From the NCBI RefSeq assembly GCF_000813325.1, contig NZ_BBQE01000001.1: a DNA stretch of 64,000 bases; one strand, written 5' to 3'. How positions within the stretch are numbered: position 1 is the stretch's first letter; every line of letters begins with the position of its first letter. The notes beneath the pieces are model-generated. The model saw nothing but the letters and a program-made list of their open reading frames with translations. It ran no database searches and was not told the DNA's origin. Position numbers and translations under genes: made by a program. Of the stretch, positions 33,927-42,802 are shown one piece after another. The stretch is from Sulfurospirillum cavolei (GTDB taxonomy: Bacteria; Campylobacterota; Campylobacteria; Campylobacterales; Sulfurospirillaceae).

Positions 33927-35567
33927 TTAGTCTTCAAAACACTTTTTAATCAACGTAGCACTCTCAGGCTTTGTCATCAAAGAGACAACCACCGCGGTCA
34001 GTGCCGAAAGTGGCAGAGCGATCATCATCGCATCGACAAAGATGATTTTGCCGCTTAAGAGCGAATCCACCCCAAAAAGCATTTTTGCAACACCTAGCTG
34101 TTTGGCTTCTTGAAAGTGCACAAACAACAACCAAAACGTCGTTACCACCGTTCCTACAATCATCGAAGCGATGGCTCCTTTTTTGGTCATGCGTTTCCAA
34201 AAAAGCCCACCAAAATAGGTCGGTAAAAAGATGCTCGCACACAACGCAAAGAAAATCGCCGTACTGCGTGCGATGATGGCAGGTTGTTTGTCAAACACAT
34301 AGGCTAAAGAGACCGAGATGACGATCATGACGATAATGCCTACGCGCGTAATGAGCAGAGAATTGGGATTGTTTTTACCCGCAAGTTGCTCAAAGACATC
34401 ACGGCCAATCGCCGTTCCCATCGCATGAAATTGACTTGAAAGCGTACTCATCGCCGCTGAAATTAGGGCAAATAAAAAGATAAACGCAAACCATTTAGGC
34501 ATCGCGGCGTTGATAAAATGAGGAATCACCTTTCCGATACCACCCGTGCTTTGAAGTGCGTTTTTGCCCTCGTTAAACTCATAATACCACACGTTCGTAA
34601 CCGAACCCACCAGATAGATAATACCCGTCATCGCGATGATAAAAACGCCACCGATCAAAACAGCGCGGTTCAACTCATTTTTGCTTTTTACGGTCATAAA
34701 ACGCACTACCAACTGCGGTTGCGCCAAAACACCTACACCCACGCCCATCGCAATGGTCGTGATGATAAAAAGCCATCCCTCGGAGAGAAAAACGGGCATC
34801 TTATTCCAGCCTTGAAATCCCCAGTTCATCGAGAGTTTCATCAAAAAATCAGGACTTCCCGCGGCGAGCTCTTTGATATTTACATGTAAAAGCGGTGCGA
34901 CGGTTTTATCCCACACCATATCGAGTTTTGAAAGACCCGCGTCCATACCACCAACGGCATCAAAGACCATCACCATCAAGATGATCATCGCGACAAACAT
35001 AATGACCCCTTGAAGCGCATCGGTTAACATAACCCCTTTTAATCCGCCTGCTAATACATAGCCCGTTACAATCACCGACATGACTAAAAGTGCGATATGG
35101 TAATCAACATGAAAATACGCCACTAAAAATTCCGTCCCGCCGATGAGCACCGCTGAAGTGTACAACGGCATAAAAACCGTGATTAAAATACCGCCAAATA
35201 CCTGAATAAACTTAGAATTAAAACGTCGTCCTAAGAGTTCAGGAAAGGTGTGTGCGTTGAGGCGAATGCCCATTTTTCGCGTTGGATTGCCCAGAAAAAC
35301 AAACGCGATAAAGACGCCGATGAAGATGTTACAAAAGGTTAACCACAACAGCGAATTACCCAGCCACGCCGCCACGCCGCCAAATCCCACGATCGCCGCG
35401 GTGGAGATAAAGGTTGCTCCGTAACTCAGTGCCATGACAAACGGGTGCGTATCTCCTCCAGCGATGAGATAATCCGCCGAACTTTTGGTCTGTTTGTAGC
35501 CCACATAGCCCAAGTATGCCAGTACCGCGAGATAGACGATAATGACGATATTTTCGATCAGATTCAT
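33927..35567 (-). CDS. Sodium:solute symporter (SSS family)
   Basis: Membrane transporter of about 546 residues with 13 or so helices, family SSS and closest to monocarboxylate/acetate-type carriers. SYGATFISTAAIVGFGGVAA, LNAHTFPELLGRRF and SAAMSTLSSQFHAMGTAIGRD are typical. The ATG at 35567 overlaps the stop of a 56-residue gene (ATGA), which decides the start. It diverges from the iorAB-paaK operon, so uptake of a carboxylate used there, such as an arylacetate or keto acid, is inferred. Confidence 0.88.
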   Translation of the reverse strand: MNLIENIVIIVYLAVLAYLGYVGYKQTKSSADYLIAGGDTHPFVMALSYGATFISTAAIVGFGGVAAWLGNSLLWLTFCNIFIGVFIAFVFLGNPTRKMGIRLNAHTFPELLGRRFNSKFIQVFGGILITVFMPLYTSAVLIGGTEFLVAYFHVDYHIALLVMSVIVTGYVLAGGLKGVMLTDALQGVIMFVAMIILMVMVFDAVGGMDAGLSKLDMVWDKTVAPLLHVNIKELAAGSPDFLMKLSMNWGFQGWNKMPVFLSEGWLFIITTIAMGVGVGVLAQPQLVVRFMTVKSKNELNRAVLIGGVFIIAMTGIIYLVGSVTNVWYYEFNEGKNALQSTGGIGKVIPHFINAAMPKWFAFIFLFALISAAMSTLSSQFHAMGTAIGRDVFEQLAGKNNPNSLLITRVGIIVMIVISVSLAYVFDKQPAIIARSTAIFFALCASIFLPTYFGGLFWKRMTKKGAIASMIVGTVVTTFWLLFVHFQEAKQLGVAKMLFGVDSLLSGKIIFVDAMMIALPLSALTAVVVSLMTKPESATLIKKCFED

Positions 35568-35734
35568 CCCAAATCCTTCGTCATTTTCGCTTCGTCTTTT
35601 TCCCAAGACTTGGTGTTTAGCACCTTCTCTTCTTTGTCTTTATTCCAGTTGATGACACCGTAAATCACGCACAAAAGTGCGCTCGCATTCATCAGCCAAA
35701 ATGCCGCTCCAATCCCTAGATCAAATGTATTCAT
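35564..35734 (-). CDS. Symporter small accessory protein
   Basis: A 56-residue protein with one membrane helix (IGAAFWLMNASALLCVIYGVI) and a charged tail (NKDKEEKVLNTKSWEKDEAK). It overlaps the symporter start by four bases, so the two are translated together. Similar short partners accompany SSS symporters in related bacteria; a role in stability or assembly is inferred. Confidence 0.8.
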   Translation of the reverse strand: MNTFDLGIGAAFWLMNASALLCVIYGVINWNKDKEEKVLNTKSWEKDEAKMTKDLG

Positions 35735-35886
35735 GCCCGTCTCTCCTTTTAATGTTCCTTAAAGTAATATAAAATACTTTAATGAAACTTTAGTCGTAGT
35801 ATTAATAGATTCAAAAAAAGAGTGAGGTTTCAAATTTGCCCACTTTACATGTAAGGATTTAGAGAAAATTCCTTAGATAAGTAACT

Positions 35887-35892
35887 TATAAT
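35887..35892 (+). promoter_or_regulatory. Candidate minus-10 box for the iorAB-paaK operon
   Basis: A perfect TATAAT about 56 bases before iorA. No clear minus-35 is visible, which is usual in this phylum. A TTTACATGTAA copy lies 33 bases further upstream. Confidence 0.45.
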
Positions 35893-35947
35893 CTTAGTTT
35901 CAATACCCTGTAAGACACTACACAATTCGTACTGGAGCGCCGCGACG

Positions 35948-37759
35948 ATGAAACAGATTTTGATGGGAAATGAAGCGATTGCCTTAGGGCTCATTCATGC
36001 GGGTGTCGATATGATTTCAGGGTATCCTGGAACACCCTCAAGCGAGATTTTGGGAAACTTTCAAAAGTTTCGCGACAAAAACAAACTGAATGCCTACGCA
36101 CAATGGGCGACCAACGAAAAAGTGGGCTTTGAAGTCGCCTACGCAGGCGCCATTTCGGGCAAACGCACCTGTGCGACGATGAAACAAGTCGGACTCAATG
36201 TCGCGAGTGACGCGCTGATGAGCGCTTCCTACATCGGGCTCAAAGGTGCGATGCTCTTGGTCTCCTGTGATGACCCTGGCTTTTACTCTTCTCAAACCGA
36301 GCAAGACAGTCGAAGTTTTGCCAAGTTTGCAAAAATCCCCGTGCTTGATCCTGCCACACCGCAAGAAGCGTACGATATGGTCAAACTTGGCTCTGAGCTA
36401 TCGCACCACTTTGAATCCGTGGTGATGCTTCGCCCTGTGATGCGCGTGAGCCACGCCAGAGAGATTTGCGAGGTCGATGATGCTTTACATGTAACGTCAA
36501 ACGAGGGCAATTTTGAGCGCAATATTCCGCGTTGGGGCGCAGTTCCTCCTGCTGGGAGATTTCGCCAAGGCTTGGAGCAGATCGAGCGTTTGGAAGCCAT
36601 AAAACTGTGGAACTGGGAACAGCTTATTGAGCCTAAAATACACGCATTAAAAGGTTCACGCGTCTTGTGTTTGACCAGTGGCACGGGCGATGGGTATGTC
36701 AAAGAAGCCGTGGAAGAGCGTGGCATTCAAGCCGATATTTTAAAACTCGATATGCCCTACCCGCTTCCTAAAGAAAAGCTCGAAGCGCTGTTTAGCACTT
36801 ATGATAAAGTGATCGTTTTTGAAGAGAGTTACCCCTGTATCGAAGAGCAGTTAAGCTCGCCAAAACTCTACGGAAAACTGACCAAACACGTTCATCTCAT
36901 CGACGAATTTAGTAAAGACAAAGTCCTCTTAGCCTTTGCTAACGCTGGTGTCATTGAACCAAGTCATGCGTACCAAAGTGAAAAGTACGAAAAAGAACTT
37001 CCCAAACGCCCACCCAATATGTGCCCCGGCTGTCCACACCGCGATGTGCATTACGCCATCACCAAAGTCTTTAAAAAGAAAAAGTCCATCTACACCTCTG
37101 ACATCGGCTGTTACACGCTAGGACTCAATCAAGCGGCGATCGATACCATCTTGTGCATGGGTGCGAGTGTTTCGATGGCGAGCGGTTTTAGCATCTCCGA
37201 TCCTGATAAAAGCGTTGTCGCGACCATCGGCGATAGTACCTTTATGCACTCGGGTGTTGCACCGCTTATTAACGCGGTGTACCAAAACCATAAGTTTGTA
37301 CTCATCATTTTAGACAACTCCACCACCGCGATGACAGGTCGTCAAACCACGCCAGAGCGTACCAATCCCAATCAAATCGACATCAAACGCATCGTCGAGG
37401 GGTGTGGCATCACCTGTCACGAGTACGTCTACGAGCAAGACCTAAACAAAACCGTCGGTTTCGTCAAATCGCTTCAAGAAGCCTACAAGACCGCCACCGC
37501 GCCTGTCGTTGCCGTCATTCGTGAATTTTGTGTGCTCGATAAAGACAATGCCGCTGGGCGTCTTGGCAATGTGCTTGTCGAAGTCGATGAAGACAAATGT
37601 GTTGCGTGCGATTCGTGCATCACCAACTACAAATGCCCACCGATGTTCTACAACGATGCAGGCAAAATGGCTATCGATCCGTTCTTGTGTGCAGGATGCG
37701 GCTCGTGCCTTGATGTGGTCTGTCCGACTGATGCATTTGTGAAAAAAGAGGAGAACTAA
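35948..37759 (+). CDS. iorA: Indolepyruvate:ferredoxin oxidoreductase subunit alpha
   Basis: Thiamine-diphosphate enzyme that oxidises aryl pyruvates to aryl acetyl-CoA with ferredoxin as acceptor, 603 residues. The N-terminal domain starts LMGNEAIALGLIHAGVDMISGYPGTPSSE. The TPP-binding half has CPGCPHRDVHYAI and IGDSTFMHSGVAPL. The C-terminus carries two 4Fe-4S motifs (CVACDSC plus a following Cys-Pro, and CAGCGSC). The beta subunit follows after two bases. It points to oxidation of aromatic amino acids under anoxic conditions. Confidence 0.95.
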   Translation: MKQILMGNEAIALGLIHAGVDMISGYPGTPSSEILGNFQKFRDKNKLNAYAQWATNEKVGFEVAYAGAISGKRTCATMKQVGLNVASDALMSASYIGLKGAMLLVSCDDPGFYSSQTEQDSRSFAKFAKIPVLDPATPQEAYDMVKLGSELSHHFESVVMLRPVMRVSHAREICEVDDALHVTSNEGNFERNIPRWGAVPPAGRFRQGLEQIERLEAIKLWNWEQLIEPKIHALKGSRVLCLTSGTGDGYVKEAVEERGIQADILKLDMPYPLPKEKLEALFSTYDKVIVFEESYPCIEEQLSSPKLYGKLTKHVHLIDEFSKDKVLLAFANAGVIEPSHAYQSEKYEKELPKRPPNMCPGCPHRDVHYAITKVFKKKKSIYTSDIGCYTLGLNQAAIDTILCMGASVSMASGFSISDPDKSVVATIGDSTFMHSGVAPLINAVYQNHKFVLIILDNSTTAMTGRQTTPERTNPNQIDIKRIVEGCGITCHEYVYEQDLNKTVGFVKSLQEAYKTATAPVVAVIREFCVLDKDNAAGRLGNVLVEVDEDKCVACDSCITNYKCPPMFYNDAGKMAIDPFLCAGCGSCLDVVCPTDAFVKKEEN

Positions 37760-37761
37760 TC

Positions 37762-38298
37762 ATGAAATATCAAATCGTTATCGCAGGTATCGGCGGACAA
37801 GGTGCGGTCTTTTTGGTCAAAGTGCTTAGCATCGCCTCAGCCCTTGCAGGTCAAAAATGTTTAGGCACGGAAAACCACGGCATGAGCCAACGCGGCGGCT
37901 CCGTTTCCTGCTACGTCAAAATCGGCGACTTTTACGCCCCCGCGATTGATGAAGGGCAAGCCGACCTTTTGATCGCGCTTGAGGGTAATGAAGCGCTTCG
38001 CAATATCCAATACCTAAGCATTGACAAAGGTGTCATCGTTGTGAATGCGCCCAAAAGTTTTCCCACAGTCGACTTTGAAACCCACAGCATCGACGCGTTT
38101 AAAAAAGCCAAAGCGAAAGCATTTCCCATCGATGCGCTCAATGTCTACATGTTAGGCGTTACGCTCGCACTTGATCCACGCTTTCCGTTTACATGTAAAG
38201 AGATCGAAGAAGCCATAACCGCGATGAATGCGAAAGTTGCGGAGAAAAATATCGCTGTGCTACACCTTGGCATCAATGACGCAAAGGCAAAGAAATGA
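37762..38298 (+). CDS. iorB: Indolepyruvate:ferredoxin oxidoreductase subunit beta
   Basis: Gamma-type catalytic domain partner of IorA, 178 residues. It begins IVIAGIGGQGAVFLVKVLSIAS and contains GTENHGMSQRGGSVSCYVKIG, both diagnostic of keto acid:ferredoxin oxidoreductase gamma domains. It overlaps the following ligase gene by four bases. Confidence 0.95.
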   Translation: MKYQIVIAGIGGQGAVFLVKVLSIASALAGQKCLGTENHGMSQRGGSVSCYVKIGDFYAPAIDEGQADLLIALEGNEALRNIQYLSIDKGVIVVNAPKSFPTVDFETHSIDAFKKAKAKAFPIDALNVYMLGVTLALDPRFPFTCKEIEEAITAMNAKVAEKNIAVLHLGINDAKAKK

Positions 38299-39596
38299 TC
38301 TGGTCAAAAGAGGAGACATTTCCACGTCATAAACTAAGCGAACTTCAAACCGAACGCCTCAAAGAGACCGTCGCGCGCGTCTACGCCAATGTGCCGTTTT
38401 ACCAGAGAAAATTTGCTGAGCTGGGCATCACACCTGCTGATATTACCTCCATCGACGACATCGCAAAATTGCCGTTTACGAAAAAGCAAGATTTGCGCGA
38501 CAACTACCCTTTTGGGCTCTTCGCGGTCAAAAAAGATGCGGTCGTGCGCGTGCACAGCAGTAGCGGAACGACGGGAAAACCCACCGTTGTCGGCTACACC
38601 AAAGCCGATTTGGATACATGGAACGAAGTGATGGCGCGCGTCTTTACGATGGCAGGCGTCACAAGCGAAGACACCTCTCACAATGCGTACGGCTACGGGC
38701 TTTTCACAGGCGGTCTAGGACTTCACTACGGCGCTGAAACCGTGGGTGCTACTGTTGTGCCAAGCAGTGGCGGTTTTACCTCACGTCAACTGATGCTTAT
38801 GAAAGACTTTGAAGCGACTGTCTTGACCTCTACGCCCTCCTTTGCGCTTCACATGGCAGAAGCCGCGGTCGCTGAGGGCTACGACATCCAAAAAGATTTC
38901 AAACTCAAATGCGGCATCTTTGGAGCTGAACCTACAAGCCTTGGGCTTAAAGAAGAAGTCGCAAAGGTTTGGGGCATTCACTACTGTGAGATTTACGGAC
39001 TCTCCGAGATCATCGGACCTGGCGTGTCGTCAAACTGTTTTGAGAGCAAAGATTTGCACGTCTTTGAAGACCATTTTTACCCCGAAATTATCGACCCTAA
39101 AACATTGGAAGTCTTGCCGTATGGCGAAAAAGGCGAACTGGTCATCACAAGCCTTACCAAACAAGCCTTCCCGATCATTCGCTACCGAACGGGCGACATC
39201 ACCTCGTTGGATAGAACCCCATGCACGTGTGGCAGAACGCATGTACGCATGAAAAGTGTCATGGGTCGCGTGGATGACATGCTCATCGTCAACGGTGTCA
39301 ACGTCTTCCCATCGCAAGTCGAGCATGTGCTTTCCAACATCGAGGGCATTACGCTCAATTATCAAATCATCGCCGATAAAAAAGGCTACCTTGATAAACT
39401 AGAGATCATGGTCGAAGTGACTGAAAATATGCCACTGGATAGCATCGGGCAACTGGAGAGCTTGAAAAAGAAGATCCAGCACGAACTGCTCAATAACCTC
39501 TACATCAACGCCGAGATCAAACTCGTAGAGCCCAGGACCATAGAGCGCAGTGTCGGTAAAGCCGTCCGCGTCATCGACAAAAGGAGTCATTCATGA
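38295..39596 (+). CDS. paaK: Phenylacetate-CoA ligase-family protein, copy 1
   Basis: AMP-forming acyl-CoA ligase of 433 residues. The adenylate-binding motif HSSSGTTGKPTVVGYT, then TGGLGLHYGAE, YGLSEIIGPGVSSNC and RYRTGDIT are typical of PaaK. It would activate phenylacetate or indoleacetate, or run in reverse to conserve the energy of aryl acetyl-CoA made by IorAB. It is clearly paralogous to the gene at 40060, on the other side of an ACT-domain gene. Confidence 0.92.
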   Translation: MIWSKEETFPRHKLSELQTERLKETVARVYANVPFYQRKFAELGITPADITSIDDIAKLPFTKKQDLRDNYPFGLFAVKKDAVVRVHSSSGTTGKPTVVGYTKADLDTWNEVMARVFTMAGVTSEDTSHNAYGYGLFTGGLGLHYGAETVGATVVPSSGGFTSRQLMLMKDFEATVLTSTPSFALHMAEAAVAEGYDIQKDFKLKCGIFGAEPTSLGLKEEVAKVWGIHYCEIYGLSEIIGPGVSSNCFESKDLHVFEDHFYPEIIDPKTLEVLPYGEKGELVITSLTKQAFPIIRYRTGDITSLDRTPCTCGRTHVRMKSVMGRVDDMLIVNGVNVFPSQVEHVLSNIEGITLNYQIIADKKGYLDKLEIMVEVTENMPLDSIGQLESLKKKIQHELLNNLYINAEIKLVEPRTIERSVGKAVRVIDKRSHS

Positions 39597-40027
39597 AATG
39601 CAACATCAAACAATTAACGATTTTTTTAGAAAACAAGGCGGGTGAGCTCTCGGTGCTGACCAACGTGCTTTCCAAAAATGGCATCTCGATCAAGTCGATT
39701 TTGCTCGCCGATTCAACCGATTTTGGGTTGGTGCGCACCATCGTCGACAATCCTGAAAAAGCTAAAACCGTCCTTGAAGATGAGGGCTTTAGCGTGCGTT
39801 TCACCGATGTGTTTGGCGTGAAGATCGAAGACGTTGTGGGAAGCTTCGACCAAGCCGTGGGCGCGCTTTCACGGGCGGGCATTAACATCCTTTACACCTA
39901 TAGTTTTTACGAAGCCAGCACGGGCATTTTCATTTTCAGTGTCGATAAAGACCGATTTGACGACGCGATCGTTGCACTTCAAGCTCAAACTATTGAGATT
40001 GTTCAAGCCAAACACTTTTACATGTAA
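39593..40027 (+). CDS. ACT-domain amino acid-binding regulatory protein
   Basis: A 144-residue protein of two ACT modules: IKQLTIFLENKAGELSVLTNVL, and a second beginning GSFDQAVGALSRAGINILYTY. ACT domains bind amino acids to tune nearby enzymes. It is translationally coupled to the upstream ligase (ATGA overlap). I infer that it senses an aromatic amino acid for this pathway. It ends in the codons of a TTTACATGTAAA palindrome. Confidence 0.88.
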   Translation: MKCNIKQLTIFLENKAGELSVLTNVLSKNGISIKSILLADSTDFGLVRTIVDNPEKAKTVLEDEGFSVRFTDVFGVKIEDVVGSFDQAVGALSRAGINILYTYSFYEASTGIFIFSVDKDRFDDAIVALQAQTIEIVQAKHFYM

Positions 40028-40059
40028 AACCTTACATGTAAAAAATCAAGGAACGCATT

Positions 40060-41358
40060 ATGACCTTTAGTAAAAACGAAAGTTTGTGCAAAGACGAGCT
40101 TCAGGCGTGGCAACTCAAACACCTCAAAGAGACCCTGCTTCGCGTCTACCATTTGGTGCCGTTTTACAAAAAAAAGTTTGATGAACATGGCGTTTTGCCG
40201 CAAGACATTAAAACTCTTGAGGACATCGCCAAGCTACCTTTCACCAAAAAACATGACCTTAGAGACAACTACCCTTTTGGCATGTTCTCGGTCGATATGG
40301 ATCAGATCGTCCGCATCCACAGCTCCAGTGGAACCACGGGAAAACCGACCGTCGTGGGCTACACCGAACACGACATGGACATCTGGGCAGAAGTGATGGG
40401 ACGAGCCTTTAGCATGGGTGGCGTGACGTGCCAAGACATCATGCAAAACTCTCACGGGTATGGACTTTTCACGGGCGGTCTTGGCTTTCATAACGCGGCT
40501 GAGCGCATGAAGATCGCCGTCATCCCAAGCTCCACAGGGTTTACCTCTCGCCAACTTTTGCTTCTCAAAGACTTTGGCGCAACCGTTCTGACCGCTACGC
40601 CCTCTTTCGCGCTTCATATGGCAGAAGTCGCAAAGGCTGAGGGCTATGACATCCAAAAAGATTTCAAACTACGTGTGGGATTTTTCGGAGCAGAGCCAAC
40701 GAGTGAAGGGCTTAAAAATGAGATAGCGCACATCTGGGGCATCGACTACCACGAGATTTACGGTCTTTCTGAGATCATCGGACCGGGCGTGGCGTGTAAC
40801 TGCAAGCACTCAAACTTACTTCACATTCACGAAGACCATTTCTACCCCGAGATCATCGACCCCAAAACGGGTGAAGTCTTGCCAGAGGGTACACGCGGTG
40901 AGCTTGTCATCACAACGCTGACCAAACAAGGCTTGCCGATCATTCGTTACCGAACAGGTGACATCACTTCTCTGACACGCATTCCGTGTCGTTGTGGCAG
41001 AACCATCGGACGCATCGAGAGCATCGTCGGCAGAAGCGACGATATGCTTCTCATCAACGGCGTCAACGTCTTCCCATCGCAAATCGAACACGTACTTTCC
41101 AAACAAGAAGGTATCACGCTCAACTACCAAATCATCGCCGATAAAAAAGGCTACCTCGATAAACTCGAAATCGACGTAGAACTCGATGAGCATCTCATCA
41201 GCGATGATGTCAGCTACCTCGGAAACCTCAAAAAAGAGCTTCAACACGCTCTTTTAAATAACCTCTACATCAACGTCGAAGTCAAACTCGTCGCACCAAA
41301 ATCGCTTCAACGAAGTGAGGGAAAAGCTACTCGCGTGGTGGATAAACGAGCGAAATAA
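40060..41358 (+). CDS. paaK: Phenylacetate-CoA ligase-family protein, copy 2
   Basis: A 432-residue paralogue of the ligase at 38295, sharing most residues including HSSSGTTGKPTVVGYT, YGLSEIIGPGVACNC and RYRTGDIT. The two copies probably differ in the aryl acid used. AAGGA lies seven bases upstream of the ATG. Two TTACATGTAA palindromes fill the 32-base gap before it. It converges on the rhuM gene across an AT-rich hairpin. Confidence 0.92.
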   Translation: MTFSKNESLCKDELQAWQLKHLKETLLRVYHLVPFYKKKFDEHGVLPQDIKTLEDIAKLPFTKKHDLRDNYPFGMFSVDMDQIVRIHSSSGTTGKPTVVGYTEHDMDIWAEVMGRAFSMGGVTCQDIMQNSHGYGLFTGGLGFHNAAERMKIAVIPSSTGFTSRQLLLLKDFGATVLTATPSFALHMAEVAKAEGYDIQKDFKLRVGFFGAEPTSEGLKNEIAHIWGIDYHEIYGLSEIIGPGVACNCKHSNLLHIHEDHFYPEIIDPKTGEVLPEGTRGELVITTLTKQGLPIIRYRTGDITSLTRIPCRCGRTIGRIESIVGRSDDMLLINGVNVFPSQIEHVLSKQEGITLNYQIIADKKGYLDKLEIDVELDEHLISDDVSYLGNLKKELQHALLNNLYINVEVKLVAPKSLQRSEGKATRVVDKRAK

Positions 41359-41362
41359 TCTT

Positions 41363-41394
41363 TTACATGTAAAGTCTTTTGGCTTTACATGTAA
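41363..41394. terminator. Hairpin made from two TTACATGTAA palindromes
   Basis: TTACATGTAAAG and CTTTACATGTAA pair over 12 bases around an eight-base loop (41375-41382) between convergent genes. The stem is AT-rich and lacks a long T tract, so termination strength is uncertain. Confidence 0.6.
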
Positions 41395-41396
41395 CA

Positions 41397-42437
41397 TTAT
41401 GACTTGGCTTTTTTAAGCATCTTTGCTGTTGTATCAATATACTCTATAAAATCTTGTTCAACGCGTGAAAGTTCATCTTTGGTTTTTTCTTTGTATTTTT
41501 CATATTCATCTAATGCTTTTTGAATGGCTTTATCGTGGCTTATTTTTCCTGCGTTTTTAAGTATATCTTTACCTGTCATTTTCAAAAAATCATCTAGCCT
41601 TTCTATCCAATCGCTCATATACATTGGTGTTTGGCTCATCGCTTGGATTTCTGCCACTTCTATGTAAGCCGTTACCATTCGGTTCAAAAGATTGAGTTCA
41701 TCTTCATTAAGATAATTTTTGGCAACACCAATTTCTTGCCTCGTTGGGTGTGTGCCTTTGAAATGCGTAAGCCCCATATACGGCTTGGTGCCATCAACCC
41801 TTTCATAGACAAGTTCAGCCGCCGTATTGCCGTGAACCGCCCAGTGCATTTTGTTTTGTACCGTTTGAAAAAAGAGGATGCTTTGCTCCGCCTTTGGGTC
41901 ATAGTCTATACTCGTAGCGTAGATGTCAAGCACCTTGCGCCAAAAAATCTTCTCACTGCTTCGTATATCGCGGATACGTGCTAAAAGCTCTTCAAAGTAA
42001 TTCCCGCCACCTGCACGTTTGAGTAACTCATCGTTCATCGTAAAACCTTTTACGATGTACTCTTTGAGCCTCGCCGTTGCCCATTGGCGAAATTTCGTAC
42101 CTTGCAATGACTTCACACGATAGCCTACGGAGATGATGACATCTAGGTTGTAATAGTTCGTGTTATAACTTTTACCGTCTTGTGCACTTGTTCGGAAATT
42201 CCGAACAACTGAATCTTCGACTAATTCACCCTCGATAAAAATATTTTTTATATGCTCACTTATCGTTGCTTTTGATTTTTGAAAAAGCTCACACAGTTGC
42301 GCTTGCGTAAGCCAAACCGTCTCATTTTCAAGTCTTGTTTCTATCTTCGTTTTGCCATCTTCGCTTTGGTAAATAAGAAGATTGGATGTTGGTGTGGTGT
42401 TGGTCATTTTATTGTCTATCTCTATTTTATTAATCAT
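41397..42437 (-). CDS. rhuM: RhuM-family protein
   Basis: A 346-residue protein of the RhuM family, named from a Salmonella pathogenicity island and common on mobile DNA. The N-terminal winged-helix-like part reads ETVWLTQAQLCELFQKSKATISEHI, followed by NYYNLDVIISVGYRVKS, KFRQWATARLKEYIVKGF and the C-terminal LTHFKGTHPTRQE. Function is unproven; related proteins appear in toxin or defence settings. I chose the ATG at 42437, which overlaps the upstream stop codon (ATGATTAA). ATGs at 42458 and 42407 are alternatives. It is the last of three AT-rich genes read leftward. Confidence 0.8.
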   Translation of the reverse strand: MINKIEIDNKMTNTTPTSNLLIYQSEDGKTKIETRLENETVWLTQAQLCELFQKSKATISEHIKNIFIEGELVEDSVVRNFRTSAQDGKSYNTNYYNLDVIISVGYRVKSLQGTKFRQWATARLKEYIVKGFTMNDELLKRAGGGNYFEELLARIRDIRSSEKIFWRKVLDIYATSIDYDPKAEQSILFFQTVQNKMHWAVHGNTAAELVYERVDGTKPYMGLTHFKGTHPTRQEIGVAKNYLNEDELNLLNRMVTAYIEVAEIQAMSQTPMYMSDWIERLDDFLKMTGKDILKNAGKISHDKAIQKALDEYEKYKEKTKDELSRVEQDFIEYIDTTAKMLKKAKS

Positions 42438-42801
42438 CTCTTCGTTCTTTTGGAACATAATTTTTTATATCATCTTGATACAAAACACCCATTAATGCAC
42501 CTAATTTTCCAATATTAATTCCATCATTAAATGCCTGCTCCACAACTTCATCTCTGTTATAATCACTTTCTGGTTTAGCTAAGTAAATAAAATCAATATT
42601 TTGCGGTCTTTGTATGTAATCATACAGATTAAAGCTATATGCATCGCTTACCCAAATTCTCAACTCTGCCTTATCTCGCCTTTCGATAATATAAAAAATA
42701 TGCTCATCAGTTTCTTCTTTTGTAAAATTTTTTACCATTGCATGCTCGCTTAAAGTTCTTTCCAAATAAGGCAAAATTGAATAGTGTAAGTCTTTTCCCA
42801 T
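42430..42801 (-). CDS. Unrecognised protein between NTase-like and RhuM genes
   Basis: A 123-residue cytoplasmic protein of unknown family. Visible features: SILPYLERTLSEHAMVKNF, a beta-rich middle (HIFYIIERRDKAELRIWVSDAY), IQRPQNIDFIYLAKPESDY and a C-terminal helical segment INIGKLGALMGVLYQDD. The alternating acidic and lysine residues in the middle (ELRIWV...IDFIYLAKPE) could fit a nuclease-like fold, but no complete motif is present. AAGGAG seven bases upstream lies inside the end of the upstream gene, which is one base away. Codon use is strongly AT-biased, like its partners. Confidence 0.75.
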   Translation of the reverse strand: MGKDLHYSILPYLERTLSEHAMVKNFTKEETDEHIFYIIERRDKAELRIWVSDAYSFNLYDYIQRPQNIDFIYLAKPESDYNRDEVVEQAFNDGINIGKLGALMGVLYQDDIKNYVPKERRDD

Positions 42802-42802
42802 T

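Noticed and set aside
36000..41400. A second aromatic-acid ring-degradation cluster
   Set aside because: Only keto acid oxidation and CoA ligase genes are present; no ring-reducing or ring-opening genes are seen.
42433..42801. Calling the 123-residue protein a PD-(D/E)XK nuclease
   Set aside because: Acidic and lysine residues are suggestive but no full motif with correct spacing can be shown.
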